DNA of 64,000 bases. Origin: Streptomyces sp. 11x1 (GTDB lineage Bacteria; Actinomycetota; Actinomycetes; Streptomycetales; Streptomycetaceae). Both the position numbers and the translations under genes were made by a program. This document shows, in pieces, positions 9,394 to 17,793 of the stretch (its first letter is position 1; every line of letters begins with the position of its first letter). The DNA is taken from positions 5,853,001-5,917,000 of the forward strand of contig NZ_CP122458.1 of assembly GCF_032598905.1 (NCBI RefSeq). Direction: 5' to 3'. The notes below the pieces were generated by a model. The model saw only the letters and a program-made list of their open reading frames with translations. It had not been told where the DNA came from and ran no database searches.

Positions 9394-9576
9394 TCACGTC
9401 ACTCCGTAGAACTTCTCCGTCTCCTCGACCGCGGTCTGGAACCGCTCGTCGAAGTCGTCCCGAATGAGCGTCCCGATCACGTAGTCCTGGACGCTCATTC
9501 CCCTTTTCGCCGCGTGGGTCCGGAGCCGTTCGAGCAGCTCCTCGTCTATCCGCAGGCTCAGCACAGTGGTCGCCAT
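9394..9576 (-). CDS. Ribbon-helix-helix (CopG/Arc-type) protein, antitoxin-like
   Basis: The 60 residues begin MATTVLSLRIDEELLERL, with a beta strand TVLSLRID followed by two helices and a GMSVQDYVI turn, the classic ribbon-helix-helix layout. The C-terminus (DDFDERFQTAVEETEKFYGVT) resembles antitoxin tails that bind a toxin. A longer start at 9633 (MTGTQN) is possible but would overlap the 16-bp palindrome at 9630-9645. No toxin gene follows; the 3' neighbour is the dead permease. Probably a DNA-binding autoregulator, possibly an orphan antitoxin. Confidence 0.72.
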   Translation of the reverse strand: MATTVLSLRIDEELLERLRTHAAKRGMSVQDYVIGTLIRDDFDERFQTAVEETEKFYGVT

Positions 9577-9629
9577 GTGTACGAGGGTCAGGTGTGCTCT
9601 GCTCTGTCGTGTCATGTTCTGCGTACCAG

Positions 9630-9645
9630 TCACTCATATGAGTGA
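9630..9645. promoter_or_regulatory. 16-bp perfect palindrome, candidate RHH operator
   Basis: TCACTCATATGAGTGA is a perfect 16-bp palindrome about 54 bp upstream of the ribbon-helix-helix start codon. RHH proteins typically bind such short palindromes as paired dimers, so autoregulation is likely. It is unusually AT-rich for this genome. Confidence 0.6.
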
Positions 9646-9708
9646 TCCGGGGGATTGGCTCGGCATGAGTGGCGGGGCTCACGGGCACGGCTGTGGAGTT
9701 CCGGTGGT

Positions 9709-9738
9709 CTTTAGCGAGGGTAATGAGTTAAACTAAAG
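9709..9738. promoter_or_regulatory. Candidate MarR operator
   Basis: An inverted repeat CTTTAG-N18-CTAAAG ends three bases before the MarR start codon, inside an AT-rich stretch (TAATGAGTTAAACTAAAGAA) that probably also holds the promoter. The position fits autorepression. Confidence 0.45.
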
Positions 9739-9741
9739 AAC

Positions 9742-10179
9742 ATGCCTGACCTGAACCATGGCGACGACGAGGCCGCTGTGAACGCCCTCCGTTCCGCCGT
9801 GATGCGCCTGTCCCGTCGGCTCAAGCACCAGCGGGTCGACGAGTCGCTGAGCCCGACCGAGATGTCGGTGCTCGGCACGCTCGCCCGTTGCGGTACGGCC
9901 ACCCCCGGTGAGCTGGCCCGCAAGGAGCATGTGCAGCCGCCGTCGATGACCCGGATCGTCGCCCTGCTGGAGAGCAAGGGGCTGGTGAAGCTGGAGCCGC
10001 ACCCCGAGGACCGGCGGCAGAAGGTGGTCACCCAGACCGAGCAGGCCGAGGCGATGTTGGAGGAGAGCCGGCGCAAGCGCAACGCGTTCCTCGCGTCCCT
10101 GGTCGAGGGGCTCGACGAGGAGGAGTGGGCTGCGCTCCGGACCGCCGCGCCGGTGCTGGAGAGACTCGCGCACCTCTAG
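9742..10179 (+). CDS. MarR-family transcriptional regulator
   Basis: A typical 145-residue MarR protein. The winged helix-turn-helix spans about residues 35-100 (SLSPTEMSVLGTLARCG, ELARKEHVQPPSMTRIVALLESKGLV, wing HPEDRRQKVV), with flanking dimerisation helices (AEAMLEESRRKRNAFLASL). It precedes the MFS exporter at 10405 in the same direction and probably controls it and itself. The conserved Arg-Arg pair of the wing (EDRRQK) is present. Confidence 0.9.
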   Translation: MPDLNHGDDEAAVNALRSAVMRLSRRLKHQRVDESLSPTEMSVLGTLARCGTATPGELARKEHVQPPSMTRIVALLESKGLVKLEPHPEDRRQKVVTQTEQAEAMLEESRRKRNAFLASLVEGLDEEEWAALRTAAPVLERLAHL

Positions 10180-10404
10180 CGCGCGCCTCTCCGCCCCCGG
10201 GCCGGCCGCCTGGCGCGCCGCCCCTTGGTGCGCTGTCGCCGTGGGGGCACGCCGGCGTGGCCGCCGGTGCGCCCCGGCATACAGCCTGTGTGCCGGCCAG
10301 GGGGCGGGCATGGGCCGACCCGAAAACCAGCAGACAGAACAGGAGCGCTGAGGCTCACGCAGCCGCAGGACGAACACGCGTTTCACGCAAGGAGGCGAGT
10401 CCCT

Positions 10405-12156
10405 TTGAGTACGGGCCCCGGAACACCTTCCGTCCCCGCACCCCCACCCACCCACGAGCCCCCACCCACTCCCGCAGTACTGGAGGCCCCGCCGGATACC
10501 GACGGCCGGCCGAACGAGGGCAGCGCGATCGCCCTGCCGCGCGCCGCCGACCTTTCGGCCGCCGCCCACCCCGCTTCCGCCTCCGCCCGCGCCTCTTCCG
10601 CCCGCGCCTCTTCCGCCCGCGCCTCTTCCGCCCGCCCCGCTTCCGCCTCCGCGCAATCCGCTTCCGCCCATTCCGCCGCCGGCGGTTCGGCACTGATCCC
10701 CGGACCCGCGAGCCGGGCCGCCGCGCGCGCCCGTTCCACTGCGGCTCCCGCGGCCGCCCCGCCTCCCGCGGCCGCCCCGCCTCCCGCGGCCGCCCCGCCT
10801 TCCGCGGCCGCCCCCCAACCCGGTGGTTCCTCGGCGGTTTCGGCCGAGGGGGCCCGGGTTTCCATGTTCCGGTCGTTGCGGGTGCGGAACTACCGGCTGT
10901 TCTTCGTCGGGCAGGTCGTGTCGAACATCGGCACGTGGATGCAGCGGATCGCGCAGGACTGGCTCGTGCTGAGCCTGGCCGGGTCCTCCACGGCCGTCGG
11001 TGTGACGATGGCGCTCCAGTTCCTGCCGATGCTGCTGTTCGGACTGTACGGCGGTGTGCTGGTCGACCGGTTCCCCAAGCGGCGGCTGCTGTTCGTGACG
11101 CAGACGTCGATGGCGGTCACCGGGCTGGCGCTGGCCGCGCTGACGATCTCGGGCCAGGTGCAGGTGTGGCACGTGTACGTGGCCGCCTTCGCCGTCGGCA
11201 TGGCCACGGTCGTCGACAACCCGGCCCGGCAGTCGTTCGTGTCCGAAATGGTCGGGCCGGACCAGCTGCAGAACGCGGTCAGCCTCAACTCGGCGAACTT
11301 CCAGTCGGCCCGTCTCGTCGGCCCCGCCGTCGCCGGTGTGCTGATCACCACCGTCGGCACGGGCTGGGCCTTCCTCTACAACGGCCTCTCCTTCGTCGCC
11401 CCCATCATCGGCCTGCTGCTGATGCGAAGCGGTGACCTGCACCCCGTCCGCCGTGCCCCCCGCGCCAAGGGCCAGCTCCGCGAGGGCCTGCGCTATGTGG
11501 CCGGGCGCCCCGAGCTGCTGTGGCCCATCGTGCTGGTCGGCTTCATCGGCACCTTCGGCTTCAACTTCCCCGTCTGGCTCTCGGCCTACGCGGACGACGT
11601 GTTCCACGCGGACGCCGGCTCGTACAGCCTCTTCAACACGCTCATGGCGGTCGGCTCGGTCGCCGGCGCCCTGCTCGCGGCCCGCCGGGGCACTGCCCGG
11701 CTGCATGTGCTGATCGGCGGCGCGCTCGCCTTCGGCCTGCTGGAGATCGTGGCGGCGCTGGCCCCCGAGTACTGGATCTTCGCCCTGCTGATGGTGCCGA
11801 TAGGGATGTTCGGCCTGACGGTGAACGTCACCGCCAACACGGCCATCCAGATGAACACCGACCCCGTGATGCGCGGCCGCGTCATGGCCCTCTACATGAT
11901 GGTCTTCCTGGGCGGTACGCCGCTGGGCGCGCCGATCGCCGGCTGGGTCACCGACGCGTACGGCGCCCGGACGGGCTTCGTCGCCGGCGGTGTCGTCTCC
12001 ACGGTCGCCGCCGTCACCGTGGGCCTCGTCCTCGCGAGGGCCGGCGGGGTGCGGTGGCGCTCCGCTGGGGTGGGCGGTGCCGAAGGTGGTGCCGCGCCGC
12101 GTCGTCGGCGGCTGCCGCGCCGTCGTGGCTTGTCGCGCAGGTCCCCGCGCCACTGA
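10405..12156 (+). CDS. MFS transporter with long low-complexity N-terminus
   Basis: TTG 10405 is preceded by AAGGAGG at 10-nt spacing and gives 583 residues. Residues 1-150 are a Pro/Ala/Ser-rich tail with RASSA and AAAPP repeats. From SMFRSLRVRNYRLFFVGQVVSNIG onward it is an MFS protein with about 12 membrane segments, including the loop YGGVLVDRFPKRRLL. It resembles the EntS-like MFS_3 group, which exports small molecules. The last 30 residues (RRRRLPRRRGLSRRSPRH) are basic and are partly encoded by a copy of the dispersed palindrome (about 12133-12154), so the C-terminus may have been extended by that repeat. Probably under control of the MarR gene upstream. Substrate unknown. Confidence 0.85.
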   Translation: MSTGPGTPSVPAPPPTHEPPPTPAVLEAPPDTDGRPNEGSAIALPRAADLSAAAHPASASARASSARASSARASSARPASASAQSASAHSAAGGSALIPGPASRAAARARSTAAPAAAPPPAAAPPPAAAPPSAAAPQPGGSSAVSAEGARVSMFRSLRVRNYRLFFVGQVVSNIGTWMQRIAQDWLVLSLAGSSTAVGVTMALQFLPMLLFGLYGGVLVDRFPKRRLLFVTQTSMAVTGLALAALTISGQVQVWHVYVAAFAVGMATVVDNPARQSFVSEMVGPDQLQNAVSLNSANFQSARLVGPAVAGVLITTVGTGWAFLYNGLSFVAPIIGLLLMRSGDLHPVRRAPRAKGQLREGLRYVAGRPELLWPIVLVGFIGTFGFNFPVWLSAYADDVFHADAGSYSLFNTLMAVGSVAGALLAARRGTARLHVLIGGALAFGLLEIVAALAPEYWIFALLMVPIGMFGLTVNVTANTAIQMNTDPVMRGRVMALYMMVFLGGTPLGAPIAGWVTDAYGARTGFVAGGVVSTVAAVTVGLVLARAGGVRWRSAGVGGAEGGAAPRRRRLPRRRGLSRRSPRH

Positions 12157-12205
12157 GGGGGCGCGGTGGTCGCCGAGTGACACGCGGGCTGAAAGGGTGG
12201 CGGGC

Positions 12206-12778
12206 ATGAGACTGTTCGCCGCTGTGCTTCCGCCCGCTGATGTCGTCGAGGAACTCGGTCTGGTGGCCGGGGAGTTGAAGAGCCTCGCGGGTGCGGACCG
12301 GCTGCGCTGGACCCAGCCGCCCGGCTGGCACTTCACGCTCGCGTTCTACGGCGAGGTCGAGGAGGACGTCGTACCGGAGCTGTCGCGGCGGCTGGAGCGG
12401 GCCGCGGAGCGCAGCGAGCCGTTCCGGCTGGCCGTGCGCGGCGGCGGGAAGTTCGGGCGCGGCCGGGCCCTGTGGGCGGGGGCCGAGGGGGACCTCGGCG
12501 CGCTGCGGATGCTGGCCGACCGGGCGGAGGCGGCGGCGCGCAAGGCCGGGGTGCCGATGGGGGAGCACCGCCGGTACACCCCCCATCTGACGGTGGCCCG
12601 CAGCCGGGAGGACCTCGACGTGAGGCCGTACGTCGCTGTGCTCGACGCTTTCGCCGGGCGGTCGTGGACGGTGTCCGACCTGGCGCTGGTGCGCAGCCGT
12701 CTGCCGGCGTCCGGGGTGGCGGGTGAGCAGCCGCGGTACGAGGCGGTCGCGCGGTGGGGGCTCGGGGCGGGCGGATGA
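12206..12778 (+). CDS. thpR: RNA 2',3'-cyclic phosphodiesterase (ThpR/LigT)
   Basis: A protein of 190 residues, normal for the 2H phosphoesterase family. The two catalytic HxTx motifs are HFTL (His42, Thr44) and HLTV (His127, Thr129). Members hydrolyse 2',3'-cyclic phosphate ends on RNA and can reverse tRNA half ligation in vitro. ATG 12206 follows GAAAGGGTGGCGGGC. It lies 50 bp downstream of the MFS gene. Biological role in Streptomyces is uncertain. Confidence 0.9.
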   Translation: MRLFAAVLPPADVVEELGLVAGELKSLAGADRLRWTQPPGWHFTLAFYGEVEEDVVPELSRRLERAAERSEPFRLAVRGGGKFGRGRALWAGAEGDLGALRMLADRAEAAARKAGVPMGEHRRYTPHLTVARSREDLDVRPYVAVLDAFAGRSWTVSDLALVRSRLPASGVAGEQPRYEAVARWGLGAGG

Positions 12779-12808
12779 CCGTTCGGGCCGCCGGTTAGGC
12801 TCGGGGGT

Positions 12809-12898
12809 GTGGACCCGAAGACCCGTAACCGGATCATGGCCGGTGTGCTCGTACTGATGTTCGCTGTGGTGGCTCTCGCGGCGGCGCTCGGTAAGTAG
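12809..12898 (+). CDS. 29-residue single-span membrane peptide
   Basis: GTG 12809 opens a 30-codon frame ending at TAG 12896-12898. The peptide is VDPKTRNRIMAG followed by one hydrophobic helix (VLVLMFAVVALAAALGK). It is preceded by GGCTCGGGG. I recall almost identical 29-31-residue peptides (DPKTRNRIMAGVL...) in many Streptomyces, usually unannotated. The conserved basic N-terminus and single span suggest a membrane-associated regulator or a subunit of a complex. Confidence 0.6.
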   Translation: MDPKTRNRIMAGVLVLMFAVVALAAALGK

Positions 12899-12977
12899 CC
12901 GTATCGCGGGCGGGGGCGGGGAGCCGCGCGCCTTCGTCGGCCGCTGCCGGTGACGGCCGCCGGCTGGTGAGGGTTCG

Positions 12978-12998
12978 TCGCGCAGTTCCCACGCCCCT
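12978..12998. repeat. Dispersed palindrome, half-copy
   Basis: TCGCGCAGTTCCCACGCCCC is a diverged half-copy of the element best seen at 18603-18744. It sits between the convergent thpR/small-peptide genes and the aldo/keto reductase. Confidence 0.5.
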
Positions 12999-13028
12999 AC
13001 GAACAGGGGCCGTCCCCTGTCGCCGTCG

Positions 13029-14021
13029 TCACCAGGCGAAGGCCTCCGGGGACGGGCCCGGGCCCGGGAAGATCTCGTCCAGGGACGCCAGCAGCTCCTC
13101 GTCCAGCTCCAGTTCCACCGCGCGCAGCGCGGATTCGAGCTGCGCGGCGGTGCGCGGGCCGACGATGGGGCCGGTCACGCCGGGGCGGGTGAGCAGCCAG
13201 GCCAGGGCGGCCTCGCCGGGCTCCAGACCGTGCTTCTCCAGCAGGTCCTCGTACGCCTGGATCTTCGCGCGTGCGTCGGGGCCGGACAGGGCGCCCGCCG
13301 CGCGTCCCGAGCCGCGCCGGCCGCCCTTGACCTCCTTCTTCAGGACGCCGCCGAGCGCACCGCCGTGCAGTGGCGACCACGGGATGACCCCGAGCCCGTA
13401 CTCCTGCGCGGCCGGGATGACCTCCATCTCGGCGCGGCGTTCGTAGAGGTTGTAGAGGCACTGCTCGCTGACCAGGCCGATGGTGCCGCCGCGGCGGGCG
13501 GCGGTCTCGTTGGCCTGGGCGATCTTGTAGCCGGGGAAGTTGGACGAGCCGGCGTAGAGGATCTTGCCCTGCTGGACGAGCACGTCGACGGCCTGCCAGA
13601 TCTCGTCGAACGGGGTGTCCCGGTCGACGTGGTGGAACTGGTAGAGGTCGATGTGGTCCGTCCGCAGCCGCTTGAGGCTGGCGTCCACGGCGCGCCGGAT
13701 GTTCAGCGCGGAGAGCTTGTCGTGGTTGGGCCAGGCGTGGTCGGAGTCCGCCATGTTGCCGTACACCTTGGTCGCGAGGACGACTTTGTCGCGGCGGTCT
13801 CCGCCCTTCGCGAACCAGTTCCCGATGATCTCCTCGGTGCGGCCCTTGTTCTCGCCCCAGCCATACACATTTGCCGTGTCGAAGAAGTTGATGCCCGCGT
13901 CCAGCGCCGCGTCCATGATCGCGTGGCTGTCCGCTTCGTCCGTCTGCGGACCGAAGTTCATGGTGCCGAGGACCAGTCGGCTGACCTTGAGTCCTGTCCG
14001 TCCGAGCTGTGTGTACTTCAT
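13029..14021 (-). CDS. Aldo/keto reductase
   Basis: This 330-residue TIM-barrel oxidoreductase starts MKYTQLGRTGLKVSRLVLGTM. The catalytic tetrad residues are visible: Asp48 and Tyr53 in FDTANVYGWG, Lys85 in LATKVYG and the His pair in LYQFHHVD. The NADPH-site sequence is GPIVGPRTAAQLESALRA near the C-terminus. It resembles the YajO/voltage-gated K+ channel beta-subunit-like group common in Streptomyces. Monocistronic, divergent from the SnoaL gene at 14159. Substrate unknown. Confidence 0.9.
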   Translation of the reverse strand: MKYTQLGRTGLKVSRLVLGTMNFGPQTDEADSHAIMDAALDAGINFFDTANVYGWGENKGRTEEIIGNWFAKGGDRRDKVVLATKVYGNMADSDHAWPNHDKLSALNIRRAVDASLKRLRTDHIDLYQFHHVDRDTPFDEIWQAVDVLVQQGKILYAGSSNFPGYKIAQANETAARRGGTIGLVSEQCLYNLYERRAEMEVIPAAQEYGLGVIPWSPLHGGALGGVLKKEVKGGRRGSGRAAGALSGPDARAKIQAYEDLLEKHGLEPGEAALAWLLTRPGVTGPIVGPRTAAQLESALRAVELELDEELLASLDEIFPGPGPSPEAFAW

Positions 14022-14158
14022 GACTCCCTAGCCAAGGCCGTGGAGTGCGCTCTAGGCAAGCGAGAGGGATCTTGACGCTAACTGGAGGTTAGTGCTTTCC
14101 TTTCGTAAGCATGAGCTTGAACTTTCAATATGCCCGTGTTGTAGCAGATGGGAGCATC

Positions 14159-15094
14159 GTGACCCCCACCACGCCTGCCCGCCGCGCGCTCGTCGCCGTC
14201 CTCGCGGCCGCCGCGCTCACGTCCACCGTCGCCGTCGTACCGGCCGTCGCGGCCCCGCCCTCCGCCGCCGTCGCGGAACGGGCCCCGTACGGGAGCGCCG
14301 CGCGGCTCGGCTACCAGAAGGCCGTTGCCGTACGGGTGCTGAAGGGGGTGTTCGAGGACGGGGACACGGCGGTCGTGGACCGGTACGTGCGGCCGGACTA
14401 CATCCAGCACAATCCGTTCGCGCCGGACGGGGCGGAGACACTGAAGGGCCTCGCCGGGATGGTGAACCGGCAGTTCCCGGACGCCGCGTACGACGTCAAG
14501 CGGGTCATCGCGCAGGGCGACCTCGTGCTCGTGCACTCCAACGTCGTGCTGACGCCCGGCACTCGCGGCTCCGCCGTCTTCGACATCTTCCGGTTCCAGG
14601 GCGGGCGGATCGCCGAGCACTGGGACGTGGCGCAGGACGTGCCGGCGACGTCGGCCAACGGCAACGACATGTTCTCCACGGTCAGCAGGCCCCGGACGAG
14701 CGAGCCGGGACCGGCCTGGCTGACCTCTTACCACGAGAAGCTGGTGACCAAGGCGTTCGACCGGCTGCTGGTACGCAAGGACCTGTCGGCGATCGACAAG
14801 TACTGGGGCCGCGAGTACCACCAGCACAACCCGAACATCCCCGACGGCGTGGAGGGGGTCAAGGCCGGTCTGGGGGGCTACTTCCAGCAGTTCCCGTCCC
14901 TCACCGTCTCGCGCAAACGTGTCGTGGCCGAGGGCGAGCTCGTCGCCGTCCACAGCCACTACGTGAACGTGCCGGGGGAGCGGGGGCAGGCGGTCGTCGA
15001 CCTGTTCCGGGTGCGGAACGGGAAGATCGTCGAACACTGGGACGCGCTGCAGGACGTGCCGGAGACATCGGCGAACGACAACACGATGTTCTGA
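14159..15094 (+). CDS. Secreted protein with two SnoaL-like (NTF2-fold) domains
   Basis: GTG 14159, after GGGAGCATC, gives 311 residues with a Sec signal peptide (RRALVAVLAAAALTSTVAVVPAVAA). Two copies of a SnoaL-like domain follow: the first contains YVRPDYIQHNPFAPDG and EHWDVAQDVP, the second YWGREYHQHNPNIPDG and EHWDALQDVPE. The repeated Y(I/H)QHNP and EHWD motifs are the polyketide-cyclase-like active-site residues of the fold. Proteins of this group are often called nuclear transport factor 2 family. Secretion of a tandem SnoaL protein is unusual; function unknown. Confidence 0.82.
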   Translation: MTPTTPARRALVAVLAAAALTSTVAVVPAVAAPPSAAVAERAPYGSAARLGYQKAVAVRVLKGVFEDGDTAVVDRYVRPDYIQHNPFAPDGAETLKGLAGMVNRQFPDAAYDVKRVIAQGDLVLVHSNVVLTPGTRGSAVFDIFRFQGGRIAEHWDVAQDVPATSANGNDMFSTVSRPRTSEPGPAWLTSYHEKLVTKAFDRLLVRKDLSAIDKYWGREYHQHNPNIPDGVEGVKAGLGGYFQQFPSLTVSRKRVVAEGELVAVHSHYVNVPGERGQAVVDLFRVRNGKIVEHWDALQDVPETSANDNTMF

Positions 15095-15146
15095 CCGGTT
15101 CTGACCGCCGCGCCGGTTTCCCGGCGCGCCCGGCCGTTCCCCTCGC

Positions 15147-15560
15147 TCAGCCTGCCAGGACCTGCGTGTTCTGGCAGGCGGTGAGCAGCCAGCGGCCGTC
15201 GGGCTGCTTGGTCATCACGTAGAGCGGGGCCCCCTCGCTCGTGTCGTCCCCGCCCAGGTAGCGCTGGCGGACCTTGACCGCCGCGACGTCGGGGCGGAGG
15301 AAGAGCACGTGGACCACCTCGTAGCTGACCTCGCCGTCCCAGTGGGCCCCGGGGAGCACCTTGCGGGTGAACGCCGCTATCTCGTCCAGGCCGATGAGGA
15401 CCTTGCCGTGGGCCGTCGTCCAGATCGCGTCGGGGTGGAAGAGGGCGAGGAACTCGTCGGGGTCCTTGTGCTGCTGGGAGTGCTCGACGGTGGCGACGAC
15501 CTGCTTGACGGCTTCGATGTCGGCGGCTCGCGCCGGGGTTTCCGTGGTCATGTGGACCAT
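15147..15560 (-). CDS. SgcJ/EcaC-type SnoaL-like protein
   Basis: A 137-residue single-domain NTF2-fold protein with AIWTTAHGKVLIGLDEIAAF and LYVMTKQPDGRWLLTACQNT, the SgcJ/EcaC signature. The start may be ATG 15560 or the second ATG at 15551 (MTTETP); the GAGG site favours the former. It lies just downstream of the MFS gene that ends at 15570 in the same direction, so the two may be co-transcribed. Confidence 0.8.
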   Translation of the reverse strand: MVHMTTETPARAADIEAVKQVVATVEHSQQHKDPDEFLALFHPDAIWTTAHGKVLIGLDEIAAFTRKVLPGAHWDGEVSYEVVHVLFLRPDVAAVKVRQRYLGGDDTSEGAPLYVMTKQPDGRWLLTACQNTQVLAG

Positions 15561-15569
15561 GGTGCAACC

Positions 15570-17009
15570 TCAAGCACGGTTGAGATCAAGTGAGTTGTCG
15601 GTTCCCGCATCGATCCGGTCGCGGTGGCGGTCGTGGCGGCGGAGGAGCAGCAGTGGCGTCGCCAGGAGGAGCAGGCCGGCCGTGGCGATCGCCGTGCGGG
15701 GGGTGGTGACGGAGGCGAGGAGGCCCCAGAGGGCCGTCGTGGCGGCGATGGTGAGTTTGCCGGTGACGGACCAGGCGGTGAGCGTGCGGGCGACGCGGTC
15801 CGACGGGGTCCGGGTGAGGCGCTGGGTGGCCAGTACGGGGTTGAAGACAGCGATGCAGGTGATCAGGCCCAGTTCGGCGACCATCACGAGGGCGAGGCCC
15901 GCCGGACCCGTGTCGACGAACGCCAGGCCCAGCGGCCAGCACGCCCGCAGGGTTCCGGAGACCCGGATGACCCTGTCCTGCCCGTACCGGACGACCAGAC
16001 GACGGGAGAGACGCGAGCCGATCAGACCGCCGACGCACGGGACGGCGAAGGCGAGGCCGTACTGCCAGGGCGCGAAGCCGAGTTGGCCCACCATGAGGAT
16101 GAGCAACAGCGGTGCCGGGGCCATGATCAGGGCGTTGACGAGGACGGAGTTGAGGAAGAGGGGGCGCAGGGCGGGGTCGCGGAGGATGTACCGCCAGCCG
16201 TCCAGGAGGTCGCCGAGGCGGAGCCGGGGGGCGGCATCCGTCGCCGGTTTGACGGCCGGGGCCGGGTGGGGTTGCGTCCTGCCGGCCGGTCGGGGCTGCT
16301 CGGCGCCGGTCGAACGGGGTTCCTCGGTGTCGGTCGTGCGGGATTCCTTGGTGCCGGATGGACGGGGCTCCTCGGTGCTGGCCGGGTGGGGTTCCCTCGT
16401 GCCGGTCGGGCGGGGCTCCTCGGTGCCGATCGCTCGGATGCCCGCCGCCGAGAGGAGGTAGCTGCCGGCGTCGATCAGCACGGTGACGACCGGGCCGAAG
16501 AGACCCATCGCGGCGCCGCCGAGGGGCGGGCCGAGCATCGTCGTGGTCCAGGTCGTGGCCTCGAAGCGGCCGTTGGCGGCCACCAGGTGCTCCGGGGGGA
16601 CCAGGAACTTCAGACAGGCGCCGCTCGCCGCGGTGAAGGTGATGTCGGCCATGGCGACGAGCACGGAGACCAGGAGCAGTTGGGGAAAGGTGAGCAGGTC
16701 CAGGGCGTAGGCCACCGGGACGGACAGCAGGGCAGCGCAGCGGGCGAGGTCCATCGAGATCATCACCGGGCGCTTGCGGCGGAACTCCAGCCAGGGACCG
16801 AGCGGTACGGCCACCGCCGCGCCCACCGCCAGACCGGTGGCCGCCAGCGCGGAGACCTCCGTGGGGCCGACGTGCAGGACCAGCACCGCGAGCAGGGGGA
16901 GCGCGTCGAACGACAGCCGGGTCCCGAACGCGCTGACCGCGTACGCCGCCCACAGCCACCGGAACTCCCGCCCCAGCCCACCGCCCCGCGTCATCCGCCC
17001 GCCCCGCAT
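15570..17009 (-). CDS. MFS transporter with repeat-bearing central loop
   Basis: An MFS protein of 479 residues (or 474 from the ATG at 16994). The N-terminal half (WLWAAYAVSAFGTRLSFDALPLL, loop WLEFRRKRPVM) and C-terminal half (LFLNSVLVNALIMAPAPLLLILM onward) carry about 12 spans in total. The cytoplasmic loop between spans 6 and 7 holds seven copies of an eight-residue repeat of the form EEPRPTGT (see 16260-16425). It resembles MFS_3-type macrolide/EntS exporters. Substrate unknown. Confidence 0.83.
   Translation of the reverse strand: MRGGRMTRGGGLGREFRWLWAAYAVSAFGTRLSFDALPLLAVLVLHVGPTEVSALAATGLAVGAAVAVPLGPWLEFRRKRPVMISMDLARCAALLSVPVAYALDLLTFPQLLLVSVLVAMADITFTAASGACLKFLVPPEHLVAANGRFEATTWTTTMLGPPLGGAAMGLFGPVVTVLIDAGSYLLSAAGIRAIGTEEPRPTGTREPHPASTEEPRPSGTKESRTTDTEEPRSTGAEQPRPAGRTQPHPAPAVKPATDAAPRLRLGDLLDGWRYILRDPALRPLFLNSVLVNALIMAPAPLLLILMVGQLGFAPWQYGLAFAVPCVGGLIGSRLSRRLVVRYGQDRVIRVSGTLRACWPLGLAFVDTGPAGLALVMVAELGLITCIAVFNPVLATQRLTRTPSDRVARTLTAWSVTGKLTIAATTALWGLLASVTTPRTAIATAGLLLLATPLLLLRRHDRHRDRIDAGTDNSLDLNRA
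16260..16425 (-). repeat. 24-bp in-frame tandem repeat in MFS loop
   Basis: Seven imperfect 24-bp units encode EEPRPTGT, REPHPAST, EEPRPSGT, KESRTTDT, EEPRSTGA, EQPRPAGR and TQPHPAPA. The array keeps the frame and lies entirely in the predicted cytoplasmic loop, so copy number could vary without destroying the transporter. Confidence 0.8.
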
Positions 17010-17103
17010 CCGTCGCCGCCGCGTCCGACCGGGACATCCAAGCGAGTCGGGGGCGGCCGATCAAGTGCGGATCGCTCGGGCCAAGTGGCCGCGTGCGACG
17101 GCG

Positions 17104-17694
17104 TCAGCCTCGGGGGAGGTCGGCGGTCGGCAGGACCAGGCCGAGGAGGGTGGTGGTCATGTCGACGTCGCCGCCGTAGGTGATGGACAGGTCGCTGACG
17201 TAGTCGCCGTCCTTGGGTTGGGTGAAGAGCCGGCACTTGCCAGCGTAGGGGTCGGCGATCAGGTAGACGGGGACCTCGGCGAGCGCGTACGCGGTCTTCT
17301 TGGGGCCGTAGTCGTTCCTGGCGGTGTCCTGGGAGATGACCTCGGCGATGAACTCGACGTTCTCGTGGCGCCAGCGGCCGTTGGAGTCCTTCTCGGCGTC
17401 GTCACGCAGCTTCGCCACGTCAGGGGCGAGGCCGTTCAGCCGGCCGGGGAAATCGATGCGGACGTCCGAGACGGTGTTCACCCCCTTCCCGAAGGCCTCC
17501 AGAAGCGCTTGAAGGATCGCGAAAATGGTCTTCCAGTGAGCATCCCGCTGCGGCGACGTGTAGATGGTCCCCTCGACGATCTCGACCTTGTATCCCTCGG
17601 GGACGGGCATCTTCTCGAGTTGCTCGAACATCTCGTCGAGCTGTCGCGTGTTGTCGCTCTCGGCCATCGCGATCCTGTCTTCAAGGACGGTCAT
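17104..17694 (-). CDS. Uma2-family restriction-endonuclease-fold protein
   Basis: A 196-residue DUF820/Uma2 protein. The PD-(D/E)XK-like core is visible: EIVEGTIYTSP, LAPDVAKLRDD, then FIAEVISQDTARNDYGPKKTAYALAEVPVYLIAD. The Glu-Val-x-Ser and following Lys residues are those expected for metal-dependent nuclease chemistry. Such genes are numerous in Streptomyces and usually solitary, as here. Biological role is not established. Confidence 0.85.
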   Translation of the reverse strand: MTVLEDRIAMAESDNTRQLDEMFEQLEKMPVPEGYKVEIVEGTIYTSPQRDAHWKTIFAILQALLEAFGKGVNTVSDVRIDFPGRLNGLAPDVAKLRDDAEKDSNGRWRHENVEFIAEVISQDTARNDYGPKKTAYALAEVPVYLIADPYAGKCRLFTQPKDGDYVSDLSITYGGDVDMTTTLLGLVLPTADLPRG

Positions 17695-17793
17695 CGTGGC
17701 GCTCCTCCCCGGCCGCCCCTCGATCGAGGACGGCCGCGCAGTACAACGATACGCACGGTGACGAGGACACGACGGAAGAAAGGGGCACGGAGG

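Noticed and set aside
9733..12336. 867-codon minus-strand frame over the MarR and MFS genes
   Set aside because: Shadow frame with long Gly/Arg repeats; MarR and MFS on the plus strand are unmistakable.
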